Shown here one piece after another: positions 36,080-45,794 of a stretch of 64,000 nucleotides of DNA. The stretch's first letter is position 1. Each line of letters starts with the position of its first letter. This DNA comes from Planctomycetaceae bacterium (lineage in GTDB: Bacteria > Planctomycetota > Planctomycetia > Planctomycetales > Planctomycetaceae): the NCBI GenBank assembly GCA_041398785.1, contig JAWKUA010000020.1:62001-126000 (forward strand), in the 5' to 3' direction. The translations under genes and the position numbers were made by a program. Under the pieces are notes generated by a model, which ran no database searches, was not told the origin of the DNA, and worked only from the letters and a program-made list of their open reading frames with translations.

Positions 36080-37888
36080 CTACTTCTGCGAAAAGCGGCG
36101 GTACAGGGCCGCGTAGGTGCCGTTGGCAGCCAGCAGATCCGCATGGCGGCCGGATTCGACAATGCGGCCGTCTTCCAGAACAAGCACCTGGTCGGCATTG
36201 ACGATCGTGCTCAGGCGGTGCGCGACGACAAACGATGTTCGGCCTCGCAGCAGCCGGCTGATCGCTGTCTGCAGATGTGCTTCGGTGGCACTGTCGATGC
36301 TGCTGGTGGCCTCGTCCAGAATCAGGATGGATGGATCGGCAATCATCGCCCTGGCGAAGCAGACCAGTTGCCTCTGTCCGGACGAAAGTGCCAGCCCGCC
36401 TTCGCCAACCTGAGTACTCAGACCTGCCGGCAGCGTCGACTGCAGGTCAGTGCAATCCAGTTCCTGCAGAACCGCCAGAATTTCGTCGTCGGTCGCTTCG
36501 GGCCTGCCCATCCGAATGTTGTCAGCGACCGAACCGTGAAACAGAAAATTCTGCTGCAGAACTATTCCCATTCGCCGGTGCAGGGAATCTCCGGAAACGG
36601 TTCGCAGGTTCTGGCCGTCGAGCAACACCGTTCCGGTTGTCGGCAGATAGAACCGCGACACCAGATTAATGATGGAACTCTTGCCGCTGCCCGTCGCCCC
36701 CACCAGGGCAATGGTCTGCCCTGGTTCCGCGACGAATGACACGTGGTGCAACACGGGACGGTTTGGTTCGTAGCCGAAAGTGACATCGCGGAACTCCACG
36801 CGGCCGGCGATCTGCCGAAGTTCGGTTGCGTCCGCAACATCGGTCCATTCGGGCTGGGAATCCAGCAACTGAAACAGCCGTTCGGCGCCCGCCATCGCGG
36901 TCATCGCCTGGTTGTACTGGCCGCCGAGCACGGAGATGGGCGAAAAGAAGAGGTTCGCCATGAAGAAGAAGCCGACCAGATCTCCGATATCTGTCGTACT
37001 GTCGGCGGCCAGAACACGATGGCCGCCCACCAGCAGCAGGATCGCAATGAACACCTGACTGTTCATTTCCAGCAGTGGCAGAAAACGCCCGTGAGTCAGC
37101 AGGACCTTCGTGTTGTAACGGGAGTGATCCTCGGACAGCGCATGGAAAACGCGGGCATTTTCCTGTTCGCGCACGAATCCCTGAGTCACGCGAATTCCGG
37201 CGACGGACTCAACCAGCGTCGCCGTGACCCGGCTGAACGATTCCCGCATGTTTCGCAGCGCCCTGCTGAGCCTCCGGTGAAACCGTCGATTCAGGTACCA
37301 GATGACGGGAGCCAGGCCAAGTACGATCAGAAACAGGCCGGCGTCGTAGTACAGCATGGCCGCCGCGGCAATCACCATCTGGCCAACCTGCACCAGGGAC
37401 ACGTACAGGACTTCCTGGACGCCAATGCGAATGTCTTCCATGTCCGACGTCATCCGACTGATAACGCGGCCAATCCTGTGCGTATGGAACCATCGCATGG
37501 GCATTTGCTGGATGTGCCGGAACAGAATGTTCCGCAGGTCACAGACCACGGATTCTCCCAGTTCCAGAGCCAGTCGCTGGCGGAAATGCATCACGACCTG
37601 CGTCAGCAGTGCCAGCACCGCGAAGGCCGCCGCGCCGACGCGCACCTGATCGATGTTTCCTTCAGCCACCGGTCCCCGGATGACGGCAGCCACCAGCCAC
37701 GTCAGAGCGGGCAACTGCAGTGCGCGCAGGACGACTGCGACCATCAGCCAGAACCTCTGCCGGCGATACGCGCGGGTATACGACATTAGTCGCGCGATGA
37801 GGCGAAACTGAAGCGGACGCTGGCGGGGTTCGCTTTCGCGTTCGATGTAACGCGTGAGCGAACTCTGAGGATTGGCGACCTGGACCAT
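36080..37888 (-). CDS. ABC exporter half-transporter (active ATP site)
   Basis: A 602-residue exporter with an N-terminal six-helix membrane domain (about residues 40-330) and a C-terminal ATPase domain. Motifs: Walker A GATGSGKSS, signature LSSGQRQ, Walker B ILILDEATSSID with the catalytic Glu, and H-loop VVAHRL. The signature has Ser where Gly is usual. Twelve bases separate it from the upstream ABC gene on the same strand, and together they look like a heterodimeric MsbA/LmrCD-type exporter. The substrate is unknown; lipid, glycan or drug are all possible. Confidence 0.93.
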   Translation of the reverse strand: MVQVANPQSSLTRYIERESEPRQRPLQFRLIARLMSYTRAYRRQRFWLMVAVVLRALQLPALTWLVAAVIRGPVAEGNIDQVRVGAAAFAVLALLTQVVMHFRQRLALELGESVVCDLRNILFRHIQQMPMRWFHTHRIGRVISRMTSDMEDIRIGVQEVLYVSLVQVGQMVIAAAAMLYYDAGLFLIVLGLAPVIWYLNRRFHRRLSRALRNMRESFSRVTATLVESVAGIRVTQGFVREQENARVFHALSEDHSRYNTKVLLTHGRFLPLLEMNSQVFIAILLLVGGHRVLAADSTTDIGDLVGFFFMANLFFSPISVLGGQYNQAMTAMAGAERLFQLLDSQPEWTDVADATELRQIAGRVEFRDVTFGYEPNRPVLHHVSFVAEPGQTIALVGATGSGKSSIINLVSRFYLPTTGTVLLDGQNLRTVSGDSLHRRMGIVLQQNFLFHGSVADNIRMGRPEATDDEILAVLQELDCTDLQSTLPAGLSTQVGEGGLALSSGQRQLVCFARAMIADPSILILDEATSSIDSATEAHLQTAISRLLRGRTSFVVAHRLSTIVNADQVLVLEDGRIVESGRHADLLAANGTYAALYRRFSQK

Positions 37889-37900
37889 GGCTGCGTAACC

Positions 37901-39820
37901 TCAGGCGGTTTCCTGAAATCCGAATGCGGCGTCGGCAAACTGCAGCTCATTCAGACCACGGTAGTATTCGCAGTTTGCCTTCAGATCGCGGTGGCGACCG
38001 ACGGCATCGATGCGCCCGTCGCGGATAACGACGATCCGGTCCGCCTCCCGCAGCGTGCAGATGCGGTTGGAAACGAGAATCGTTGTCCGCCCCTGCCGCG
38101 CGGAAACGACTGCGTCGCGAATCTCGTGCTCGGTTTCGGCGTCGACGGCAGCGGTGGCGTCGTCCAGCAGCAGGATTGGGGGACTCTTCAGCAGCGCCCT
38201 GGCCAGAGTCAGCCGCTGTCGCTGCCCGCCGGAAAGATTGGCTCCATGTTCGCCGACCATGGCTTCAAAACCCTGCGGCAATTCGTCAATGAAGTCAATG
38301 GCGGATGCCGCCGCGGCTGCCTGGCGAATCTGTTCGTCACCGGCATCGGGACGTCCAAACGCGATATTCGCGGCCACCGTGTTGCTGAACAGAAAACTAT
38401 CCTGAAACACGATCCCGATATTCTGACGCAGGTCACTCAGGTCAAGGTCACGCAGGTCGTGGCCGTCCAGTCGGATACTGCCGTCGTCGACGTCGTAAAA
38501 CCGCATCAGCAGACTCAGCAGCGTCGATTTGCCGCTGCCGACCGGACCGGTGATCCCGAGAAATTCACCCGGACTGACGCGAAGACTGATGTCGTGCAGG
38601 ACGGGCCGATCACGGTCGAATCCAAAGGTGACATGGCTGAACTCAATCCTTCCTTCCGCGCGGCGAATGTGCTGTGCTGCGGGCGGCGACACAATCCGCA
38701 GCGGTTCGTCGAGCACTTCAAACACACGGTCAGCGCTGACCAGTCCCGACTGAATCGAATTCGCGATGTTCGTGATCTGTCCCACCTGATTGGCGAACTC
38801 GCTCAGAAGGTTTGCAAAGACAAACAGCCCGGCTCCCAGAGCCAGTTCGCCGCGGATGACCAGCACACTTCCGTAACCGATCAGAACCAGCATGTTGACC
38901 TGTGTCACCAGTCCCATCACCGGCTGGAACGTTGAGACTTTCATGAAGATCGTGCGTTTCAGATCGCGAATATCCTGATTCGCTTTTCGAAATTTTTCCG
39001 CCTGTTCGGCTTCGCGGGCAAACCCCTTGATGACGTGAATTCCCTGCAGGTTTTCGACCAGCGACCGAATCATCACGTCGCCAAGGTCACTGGCCTGCCG
39101 ATAAACGGGCTGCACGACACGCGAAAACACAACGGCCCCGATCCACAACACCGGAGTGCTCGCAAGGCAGCACAGCGTGAGCGTGACGTGCGTTCGCAGC
39201 ATATACACCAGATAGACAGCCAGTGTCAGCAGCACCATGATGACCCTGACGACAACGCCATCGATGAATCCCCGCACGGCCGATGCGTCACCGGCGGCAC
39301 GATTGATGATTGAACTGCTTTCGCCGGCGTCGTAGAAGTGAAAGCTGAGCTGCTGCAGCTTTCGGTAGACATCGGTTCGCGTTCGAATCAGCACCTGCTG
39401 TGAAAGCGCCGCGGCCGCGATTGCCGACGCGTATTTCAGCGCCGCGGTAACGGCCGCGACCAGCAGAATGCAGCCGGACAGCGCTGTAATGACAAACTGC
39501 GGAGACCAGTGTTCCGGCGGAGAAAGTCCGGCGGGCCAGCGGGGAGCAACGGCGTCCGACGACAGAACCCAACGCAGATAGTCGATGCCCAGACCGGTCA
39601 TTCCCAGTGTTGCCATCGACAGCGCAACCAGCAGGGACTGCAACAGCAGCACCTGGAAGATGCCCCATTTGTATTCAGCGGCCAGTCCCAGCAGACGCAG
39701 CAACAGCAAAGCGTTGGAAGGTCGCTTTCTGACCGCCGTCCGATGCGAAGTCTCCTGAGCGGGTGATGCCGGAGACGACCGATTATCCGAATGATTTCCT
39801 GCTCGCATCAACATACTCAT
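37901..39820 (-). CDS. ABC exporter half-transporter (degenerate ATP site)
   Basis: A 639-residue partner of the downstream exporter, with the same layout: a membrane domain to about residue 365 and an ATPase domain after it. Walker A is TGPVGSGKST and the signature is a canonical LSGGQRQ. However, the Walker B reads ILLLDDATAAVD, with Asp replacing the catalytic Glu, and the H-loop reads VSNRIC, with Asn replacing His. These changes mark a non-hydrolysing site, as in heterodimeric exporters. Start is uncertain: three ATGs lie within 12 bases (39820, 39814, 39808), and a TTG at 39835 is possible; none has a strong ribosome site. Confidence 0.9.
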   Translation of the reverse strand: MSMLMRAGNHSDNRSSPASPAQETSHRTAVRKRPSNALLLLRLLGLAAEYKWGIFQVLLLQSLLVALSMATLGMTGLGIDYLRWVLSSDAVAPRWPAGLSPPEHWSPQFVITALSGCILLVAAVTAALKYASAIAAAALSQQVLIRTRTDVYRKLQQLSFHFYDAGESSSIINRAAGDASAVRGFIDGVVVRVIMVLLTLAVYLVYMLRTHVTLTLCCLASTPVLWIGAVVFSRVVQPVYRQASDLGDVMIRSLVENLQGIHVIKGFAREAEQAEKFRKANQDIRDLKRTIFMKVSTFQPVMGLVTQVNMLVLIGYGSVLVIRGELALGAGLFVFANLLSEFANQVGQITNIANSIQSGLVSADRVFEVLDEPLRIVSPPAAQHIRRAEGRIEFSHVTFGFDRDRPVLHDISLRVSPGEFLGITGPVGSGKSTLLSLLMRFYDVDDGSIRLDGHDLRDLDLSDLRQNIGIVFQDSFLFSNTVAANIAFGRPDAGDEQIRQAAAAASAIDFIDELPQGFEAMVGEHGANLSGGQRQRLTLARALLKSPPILLLDDATAAVDAETEHEIRDAVVSARQGRTTILVSNRICTLREADRIVVIRDGRIDAVGRHRDLKANCEYYRGLNELQFADAAFGFQETA

Positions 39821-40112
39821 CGGTGGCAGCGTCAATGGCGCGAAGCATAGGCGACGGGACGAAGGCGGCGAATGCCGGATTTCGGAAATCAGGGCGGTGG
39901 CGCGAGATCGGAACGGAATTCGTCCGAACGGGAATCAGCGGTCCGCAGTGGCCGTCCGGTTTGTTGCATTCCCACGGATTCCGCAAAATGGTGCCCCTCG
40001 GCAAAACGGACGCGTGTGCTGATCCCGTTCTGCGTCCGTGACCGTATCGCCGCCCCGGTTATTCTTCGCCGGTGACACGGCATCAACCGGAATTTCAGGA
40101 CGATTGGCACCC

Positions 40113-40982
40113 ATGCAGGTCACCATCACAGCCGTTGGCCCCGACAACACAGGTCTGGCCGACCCCATCATTCACTACGTCACGGGCGCCGGGGCGAACA
40201 TCCACGAAATCCAGATGTATGACCGGGATTCGGAACATTTGTTCGCGATGCTGATGCGAATTGACTGGCCCGATGCGCCGGTCGACGTCGCAACTCTTCG
40301 GCGACACCTCACGGAAATCGGCGACCGGAAGGGCCTGAAAGTGCGAGTCTGGTCGCGGGACGAGCACCCGCGACTTCCGCGACTGGCGATCTGTTCGACC
40401 TACCGCACCGAACCGCCGCTGGCGATTCTGAGAGCGATCCGCGACGGTCGACTCAGAGCCGAACCCACGGTCATGCTGGGAAACCGCAATGCCTGCCGCA
40501 GTGTGGCCGAACAATTCAACATCCCCTGGACAAACATCGGTGACGCTTCCGGCAACCCCGACTACTCGATCGTCGAACGACTGATCGACGAACACGAAAT
40601 CGACTACGTGGTTCTGGCGCGGTACATGCGCGTGCTGCCTGCCGAACTCTGCTGGAAGTTCGCGGGCGGTCGGATCATCAATCTTCATCATGGACTGCTG
40701 CCGCCGTTTCCCGGATTCCGTCCGTATGAAGACGCGTTTCAGCACCACATGCTGTGCTACGGTGCCACGGTTCATTTTATCGTCCCGGAACTCGACGCCG
40801 GCAACCAGATCATCCACCAGAGTTCCTTCAACGTGAGACCGGGGACGCCGCTGGAGGACATCAAGCGGCAGGGCGAAAGCGATCACGAACCGAATTGCCT
40901 TGTGGAAGGCGTCCGCCGAGTCATTGATCGCGAAGTCGAACTTCACTTTCACCGCATCGTGCGCGCCGTCAGGTCCGCGTGA
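40113..40982 (+). CDS. purU: Formyltetrahydrofolate deformylase-like protein
   Basis: A 289-residue protein with an N-terminal ACT domain (MQVTITAVGPDNTGLADPII) and a C-terminal formyltransferase/hydrolase fold (RLAICSTYRTEPPLAILRAI; INLHHGLLPPFPGFRPYEDA). PurU releases formate from 10-formyl-THF for purine synthesis. The family Asn-x-His and later Asp (PELDAGNQIIHQ) are present, but the loop sequence differs from the usual FIGARPY, so substrate choice is not certain. I chose ATG 40113, the start of the ACT domain, over the longer reading frame beginning at 40038. It is divergent from the ABC pair. Confidence 0.85.
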   Translation: MQVTITAVGPDNTGLADPIIHYVTGAGANIHEIQMYDRDSEHLFAMLMRIDWPDAPVDVATLRRHLTEIGDRKGLKVRVWSRDEHPRLPRLAICSTYRTEPPLAILRAIRDGRLRAEPTVMLGNRNACRSVAEQFNIPWTNIGDASGNPDYSIVERLIDEHEIDYVVLARYMRVLPAELCWKFAGGRIINLHHGLLPPFPGFRPYEDAFQHHMLCYGATVHFIVPELDAGNQIIHQSSFNVRPGTPLEDIKRQGESDHEPNCLVEGVRRVIDREVELHFHRIVRAVRSA

Positions 40983-41117
40983 GATCAACAACCGCGTTAC
41001 GCTCCGCGGCGCCACTTTGAATCAAGGACTTTTCCCGGTGCCGGATTTCCGGAAACCGGGCGTCGCAACACCTGGCAGAACGTTCCGCCGCCAACTCCGA
41101 TCGAAGGATCTGTTTGA

Positions 41118-41801
41118 ATGAAAGTGGAATCTTCGTCCGACAATGCCGAGGTCCTGAAACTTCGGAAACAGCGTGCGGCAAAGGTCGTGCGGCAACTGAA
41201 GAAGGAATTTCCGGTTGCCGAGTGTGCGCTGCACCATGAATCCGCGTTTCAGTTGCTCGTCGCCACCATCCTTTCCGCACAGTGCACGGACGAACGCGTC
41301 AACAAGGCGACTCCCGAATTGTTCCGGCGGTTTCCCGACGCGGTCGCTCTGGCCGCATCAACGCAGGGTGATGTCGAGAGCATCGTGCGGCCACTCGGCT
41401 TCTTTCGAAACAAGGCGGCTAACATCCGGGCGATGGCGAACACGCTTGTCCGGGACTTCGATGGAAAGATCCCCGAAGACATCGACCAACTGGTGACGCT
41501 GCCGGGTGTCGGCCGCAAGACGGCCAGCGTCGTTCTGGGAACGTGGTTCGGCATACCGTCCGGCGTGGTCGTCGATACTCATGTGCGGCGCATTTCCAAC
41601 CTGCTGGGATTGACGGAATCGCAGAATCCGGACGTTATCGAACGCGATCTGATGCACGTCCTTCCGAAAAAGGAGTGGATCGGGTACTCGCATCGCGTCA
41701 TTTTGCACGGACGCGCAACGTGTGTGGCCCGTCGGCCCGGATGCCGGGAATGTGCGTTGCTGCGGATTTGTCCGCGGATCGGGCTGCCTCCGCTGGAATG
41801 A
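41118..41801 (+). CDS. nth: Endonuclease III
   Basis: A 227-residue DNA glycosylase/AP-lyase for oxidised pyrimidines. The helix-hairpin-helix LPGVGRKTASVVL holds the catalytic Lys, and VVVDTHVRRISNLLGL holds the catalytic Asp. The 4Fe-4S cluster ligands follow the pattern C-x6-C-x2-C-x5-C at the C-terminus (CVARRPGCRECALLRIC). The length is normal. Its stop lies 31 bases before the TrkH start. Confidence 0.97.
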   Translation: MKVESSSDNAEVLKLRKQRAAKVVRQLKKEFPVAECALHHESAFQLLVATILSAQCTDERVNKATPELFRRFPDAVALAASTQGDVESIVRPLGFFRNKAANIRAMANTLVRDFDGKIPEDIDQLVTLPGVGRKTASVVLGTWFGIPSGVVVDTHVRRISNLLGLTESQNPDVIERDLMHVLPKKEWIGYSHRVILHGRATCVARRPGCRECALLRICPRIGLPPLE

Positions 41802-41832
41802 CGTTTTCGCACAGTCGCAGTATGCTTCGCCC

Positions 41833-43662
41833 ATGCTTGAATCGCCTTCGCCGTCTTCTTCCGACGACCTGATTCACCGATTGCAGCAGACGCGACGCAC
41901 CAGGTGGCGGGAGCGGCTGCTGCGCGGCGAATGGCTTGTGCTGGCGCTGGGAGTGTCCGGAGTACTGGTGCATGTCGGATTCGTCACGACGTCCGCGGAA
42001 CGCGTTCGTGACCTGAATTCGCTGGCTGTGCTGGTGATGTGCCTGCTGTCAGTTTCGCGAATCGCCCGCTCGGCAATCGCAGTCCCCGGACACCATTCAC
42101 CCCGGCTGCGAACCGCGCAATTGCTCGCCGTACCCGTCCTGTGGGGACTGGGACTTGCCGCCGGCACGCTGGTGCATGAACCGTCACCGGAACGAATGTC
42201 TCTTGCCGTGGGCTGGACCGAATGCATGATCGCGACGATGGCCGCGCTGGCCGTCCTCCGCGCGGTCCGGTCACTCGCCGCGCGAACTCACAACTCGGCG
42301 GTGCTGCTGGCAGGATCTTTCCTGCTGCTGATTACCGTCGGCACGTTGCTTCTGAAAATGCCGATGTGCGTCGCCGACGGCGCTCAGGGAGGATCACAAT
42401 CGGCGGACTGGAACGTTGCTCTGTTCACGGCAACAAGCGCCAGTTGTGTCACGGGTCTGATCGTTGTGCCGACCGGAAGCCACTGGAGCCCCGTGGGACA
42501 CGCGGTGATCTTCACGCTGTTTCAGATCGGAGGACTCGGCATTCTGACATTCGGAGCCTTTGTCGCCGTCCTGAGCGGTCGGCGCGGGCTGCATTTTCGG
42601 GAAGCGCGGACGCTGAGAGACATGCTGGATTCGGAGTCCGTCAAGGATTCTCGCATGCTGCTGCTGACCATCCTGCTGTTTACTTTGGCCACGGAACTTG
42701 TCGGAGCCTGCTGCCTGGCGGGCCTGTGGTCGGACAAGACACCGGGACAGCAGGCCTGGCACTCCGTGTTTCATTCCGTCAGCGCGTTTTGCAATGCGGG
42801 CTTCTCGCTGCAGGATGACGGCTTTCTGAACATGGGAGGTCACTGGCAGGTGTTCGGCCCGCTGACGTTTCTGATCATTCTGGGAGGACTGGGATTTCCG
42901 GTGATTCAGGATCTGGGTATCGCCATTCGAAACAACTGGCGACGAAGAACCAGACGGACGCTCTTTCTCAGCAACACCGCTCGTCAGCGCTTGTCGGTTC
43001 ACAGCCGCCTGGTCCTTTGGTCAGCGCTTGTATTGCTGGTGATGGGAACGGTGAACTTCTTTTTTCTGGAATCGCTGCGAACCGAACCAGAAGAATCCAC
43101 AGGTCGACGCATCGCCGACGCGTGGTTTCAGTCCGTGACATTTCGAACTGCCGGTTTTAACACCGTCGACCACGGTTCACTGTCGCCGGCCACGAAATTG
43201 ATGGCCATCGTCCTGATGTTCATCGGGGCGGCTCCGGGATCAACCGGCGGCGGCGTCAAGACAGTCGTTTTCGCCATCACAATGCTGAACATCTACGCCG
43301 TGTGGCGAGGTCGCGATCGCGTTGAGGTTTTTGGTCGCTGCATTCCTGCCGAACAGGTTTCGCGGGCGCTTTCCATGATCGCCGTCGGACTGATTATCGT
43401 GCTGCTGACCACTGGACTGCTGGTTGTCTTCGAACCCGAATCGACGCCCTTTCTGGATTTGCTGTATGAAGCCACAAGCGCGTTCGGCACGGTGGGAGTC
43501 TCCACCGGCGTCACCGGCAGCCTGAGCGTTCCGTCGCAACTTCTGATCGTGGTTGTCATGTTTCTGGGCCGAGTCGGACCGATCACGCTGTTGCTTGCCA
43601 TGGCCGGCGCAGGCGATGCTCACAAGTACAGCTACCCAACGGAACGCGTTAGTCTGGGATAA
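41833..43662 (+). CDS. TrkH/KtrB-type potassium uptake membrane subunit
   Basis: A 609-residue polytopic protein. The four pore-loop repeats with their filter Gly are visible: SASCVTGL, SAFCNAGF, FRTAGFN and SAFGTVGV. About 100 extra N-terminal residues hold three or four helices before the family core. I use ATG 41833 instead of an in-frame start at 41722, which lies inside nth. The usual cytoplasmic TrkA/KtrA partner is not in the window. It imports K+ driven by ion gradients; the coupling ion is unclear. Confidence 0.92.
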   Translation: MLESPSPSSSDDLIHRLQQTRRTRWRERLLRGEWLVLALGVSGVLVHVGFVTTSAERVRDLNSLAVLVMCLLSVSRIARSAIAVPGHHSPRLRTAQLLAVPVLWGLGLAAGTLVHEPSPERMSLAVGWTECMIATMAALAVLRAVRSLAARTHNSAVLLAGSFLLLITVGTLLLKMPMCVADGAQGGSQSADWNVALFTATSASCVTGLIVVPTGSHWSPVGHAVIFTLFQIGGLGILTFGAFVAVLSGRRGLHFREARTLRDMLDSESVKDSRMLLLTILLFTLATELVGACCLAGLWSDKTPGQQAWHSVFHSVSAFCNAGFSLQDDGFLNMGGHWQVFGPLTFLIILGGLGFPVIQDLGIAIRNNWRRRTRRTLFLSNTARQRLSVHSRLVLWSALVLLVMGTVNFFFLESLRTEPEESTGRRIADAWFQSVTFRTAGFNTVDHGSLSPATKLMAIVLMFIGAAPGSTGGGVKTVVFAITMLNIYAVWRGRDRVEVFGRCIPAEQVSRALSMIAVGLIIVLLTTGLLVVFEPESTPFLDLLYEATSAFGTVGVSTGVTGSLSVPSQLLIVVVMFLGRVGPITLLLAMAGAGDAHKYSYPTERVSLG

Positions 43663-44060
43663 ACAAAGTACACCGGGCATCGACGGGGCTTCGGAGGATT
43701 CACGCGATCTGCACAGACTGACCCAAGCCGATCCAAAACGAAATCGGTATCAAGTCCCGGAAGTGGGGCGGCACCACGGCCATGACGAATCGCGGCCGGA
43801 CACCACTCAGAGCGGCAATTTCCGCCGGAATGCGGCATCTCCTGCGTGCGTGACGGACGGCGCGTCGGAACTGACGTTGTGCTGGAATCCTTGAGACTCG
43901 TACGATGCAGGGTCATCGACCATGTGCGGCTTTTGTAGCCCATTTCGCCGCTCGTTTTTGCCGCTGACACGCGGTGCCGGTCGTTGTCCCGATCGCAATT
44001 GACGCGAACGGGCAGGGCCATCGGAATGAAGCCAGGGTTGAGCAGGGAAGCGAAAACCTG
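43663..44060. other. Intergenic region, no feature seen
   Basis: 398 bases between the TrkH gene and the lipoprotein-like gene. No convincing coding frame, RNA gene or terminator was found. Confidence 0.6.
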
Positions 44061-45779
44061 ATGCGTTCACGTCGCGCAAAAATCAGCCGTTGCATCAAAG
44101 CGCAGGCTGTGTGCTGCGCGGTGGCGACGCTGATGATTTTCTGCGGCTGTCGCACCCTGGACCGTTCAGTGTTCAACAGAGGCGACGTCGCCACATCGGC
44201 GGAGTCCTCCACCGTACGACAGCAGGATTCCGCAGCGACCGGTTTCACGGACGACTCCGCCGATTCGCTGTACGCTGACAACGCAGTCCCGGCGCGTTAT
44301 CCGGGGCAGAACTCGTTCGTTTCGCCACAGCCGGTTGTTCCGACCGCCAATTTGCAGCAGCCGGACTTCTCCGCACAGGCTTCGCCGCGACGCCGGGGCG
44401 CCGGACTTCCTGTCATTTCCAGCGGTCCGCCGTTCGGTGGACACGCCCTTAGCGAACTCAACTCCAAAGCAGGCGTTCCGTCCGGCGGGCGCGTGAAATT
44501 CGACGCTGCTGCCATTCGCCGGTTCCTGAACGAACAGTCCGCCAATGAGATGTCACAGGGAACCGTTCTCGACGACCTGCCGGAAACCATGGACGCGCGC
44601 GTCGTCGTCGCGACGCCTGCAAGTGACAACTACGAAAGTCCGGCGGCTCTCGCGACGGATGCGGCCCGTCAGCAGACCGGGTTCACTGCGGGCGATTTCC
44701 CTGCTGAACCGCCGTTGGTAACAACACCACCGATTGTTGTGCCGGCGAACACACTTCCAACAGAGCGAGACGACAGCAACGGCGATCTGAAACTGCCGCC
44801 GAACGAAATTCCGGCCGCGAACACGTCACCGGTGAATCAGCCAACGATGCTGGACCGCCTGCGCGGAATCTATGATCCGATTGAATCAAACTCCCGGCAG
44901 CTTTTTCGTCGACCGTTTCAGAAACTGCCGACTCCCTGGAGCATCCTGCGAGATCGCGACACGGCACCGGAGCTGCCCGTTCAGACTGCCGACGTCGCGG
45001 ACGTTGTCGGAGGCGACGTGAATGCTTCGGCCATCGCGCCGGCAGCCGAATCCGCAGCGCCGGCACTGCTGGCGGAGCTGATTGAGCGAAAGCGGTTACA
45101 GTTGCAGGCGTGGCCGCGCATGGCAGATGGATCGCCGACGGAACCAGTTCGCTACCGGCAGGCGGAGATCGATCTGCGGCTGCTGTATCTGATCGCAAAC
45201 CAGCCAGGCGCCGCCATTGAAGCCGTGGGAAGCCTGCCACCGTCGGAACAGGATTTCTGGCAGGAACTCGTCCTGGGTCTGTCGCAGTACCGCACCCGGG
45301 AAACCGGCATGTCGCGCGAAGACCATCTGGCTGTCGTCATCGGACAACTGAATTCCGCGGTCGGCCACGCGCAATCGCTGTCGTCGCTGGTGATTCGTCG
45401 ACTGGACTTCTGCAGCCGCATTGATGGTTTTGGACGGATTGAAGAATTTCCGTCTTCCGATTTCGATCCTGGCCAGCCCGTGCTGATCTATGCGGAACTG
45501 GAAAACGTGGGCAGTGAATTACGTCCCGGAGGCATGTATGCCACTCGGTTTTCCGCGCTGTTGCAGGTGTTTCGCAAAGGCGATGACGAACCCATTGAAA
45601 CCATTGCGCTGAACGACATCGAAGACCAGACAGCGACTCAGCGGCGGGACTATTACCAAAGCTTCGAACTGACGATCCCCGCGCATCTGTGGGCGTCTCG
45701 CTATGAAATCCGCCTGCGGCTGCGTGACCAGGTGACTCAGCGAGAAACTGTGGGAACCCTGGAATTCCAGGTGCGATAG
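44061..45779 (+). CDS. Lipoprotein-like protein of unknown function
   Basis: A 572-residue protein with a basic start and hydrophobic segment ending MIFCGCRTL, a near-lipobox with Cys at residue 33; this suggests export and perhaps lipid anchoring. The first 300 residues are low in structure (Pro, Ser, Asp-rich). The C-terminal 200 residues are better ordered, with helices (AELIERKRLQLQAWPRMADG) followed by a beta-rich part (DPGQPVLIYAELENVGSELR) and end GTLEFQVR. I do not recognise a family. An ATG at 43974 is in frame, but the signal-like segment argues for 44061. Confidence 0.75.
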   Translation: MRSRRAKISRCIKAQAVCCAVATLMIFCGCRTLDRSVFNRGDVATSAESSTVRQQDSAATGFTDDSADSLYADNAVPARYPGQNSFVSPQPVVPTANLQQPDFSAQASPRRRGAGLPVISSGPPFGGHALSELNSKAGVPSGGRVKFDAAAIRRFLNEQSANEMSQGTVLDDLPETMDARVVVATPASDNYESPAALATDAARQQTGFTAGDFPAEPPLVTTPPIVVPANTLPTERDDSNGDLKLPPNEIPAANTSPVNQPTMLDRLRGIYDPIESNSRQLFRRPFQKLPTPWSILRDRDTAPELPVQTADVADVVGGDVNASAIAPAAESAAPALLAELIERKRLQLQAWPRMADGSPTEPVRYRQAEIDLRLLYLIANQPGAAIEAVGSLPPSEQDFWQELVLGLSQYRTRETGMSREDHLAVVIGQLNSAVGHAQSLSSLVIRRLDFCSRIDGFGRIEEFPSSDFDPGQPVLIYAELENVGSELRPGGMYATRFSALLQVFRKGDDEPIETIALNDIEDQTATQRRDYYQSFELTIPAHLWASRYEIRLRLRDQVTQRETVGTLEFQVR

Positions 45780-45794
45780 GCACCGAACCCGGGG

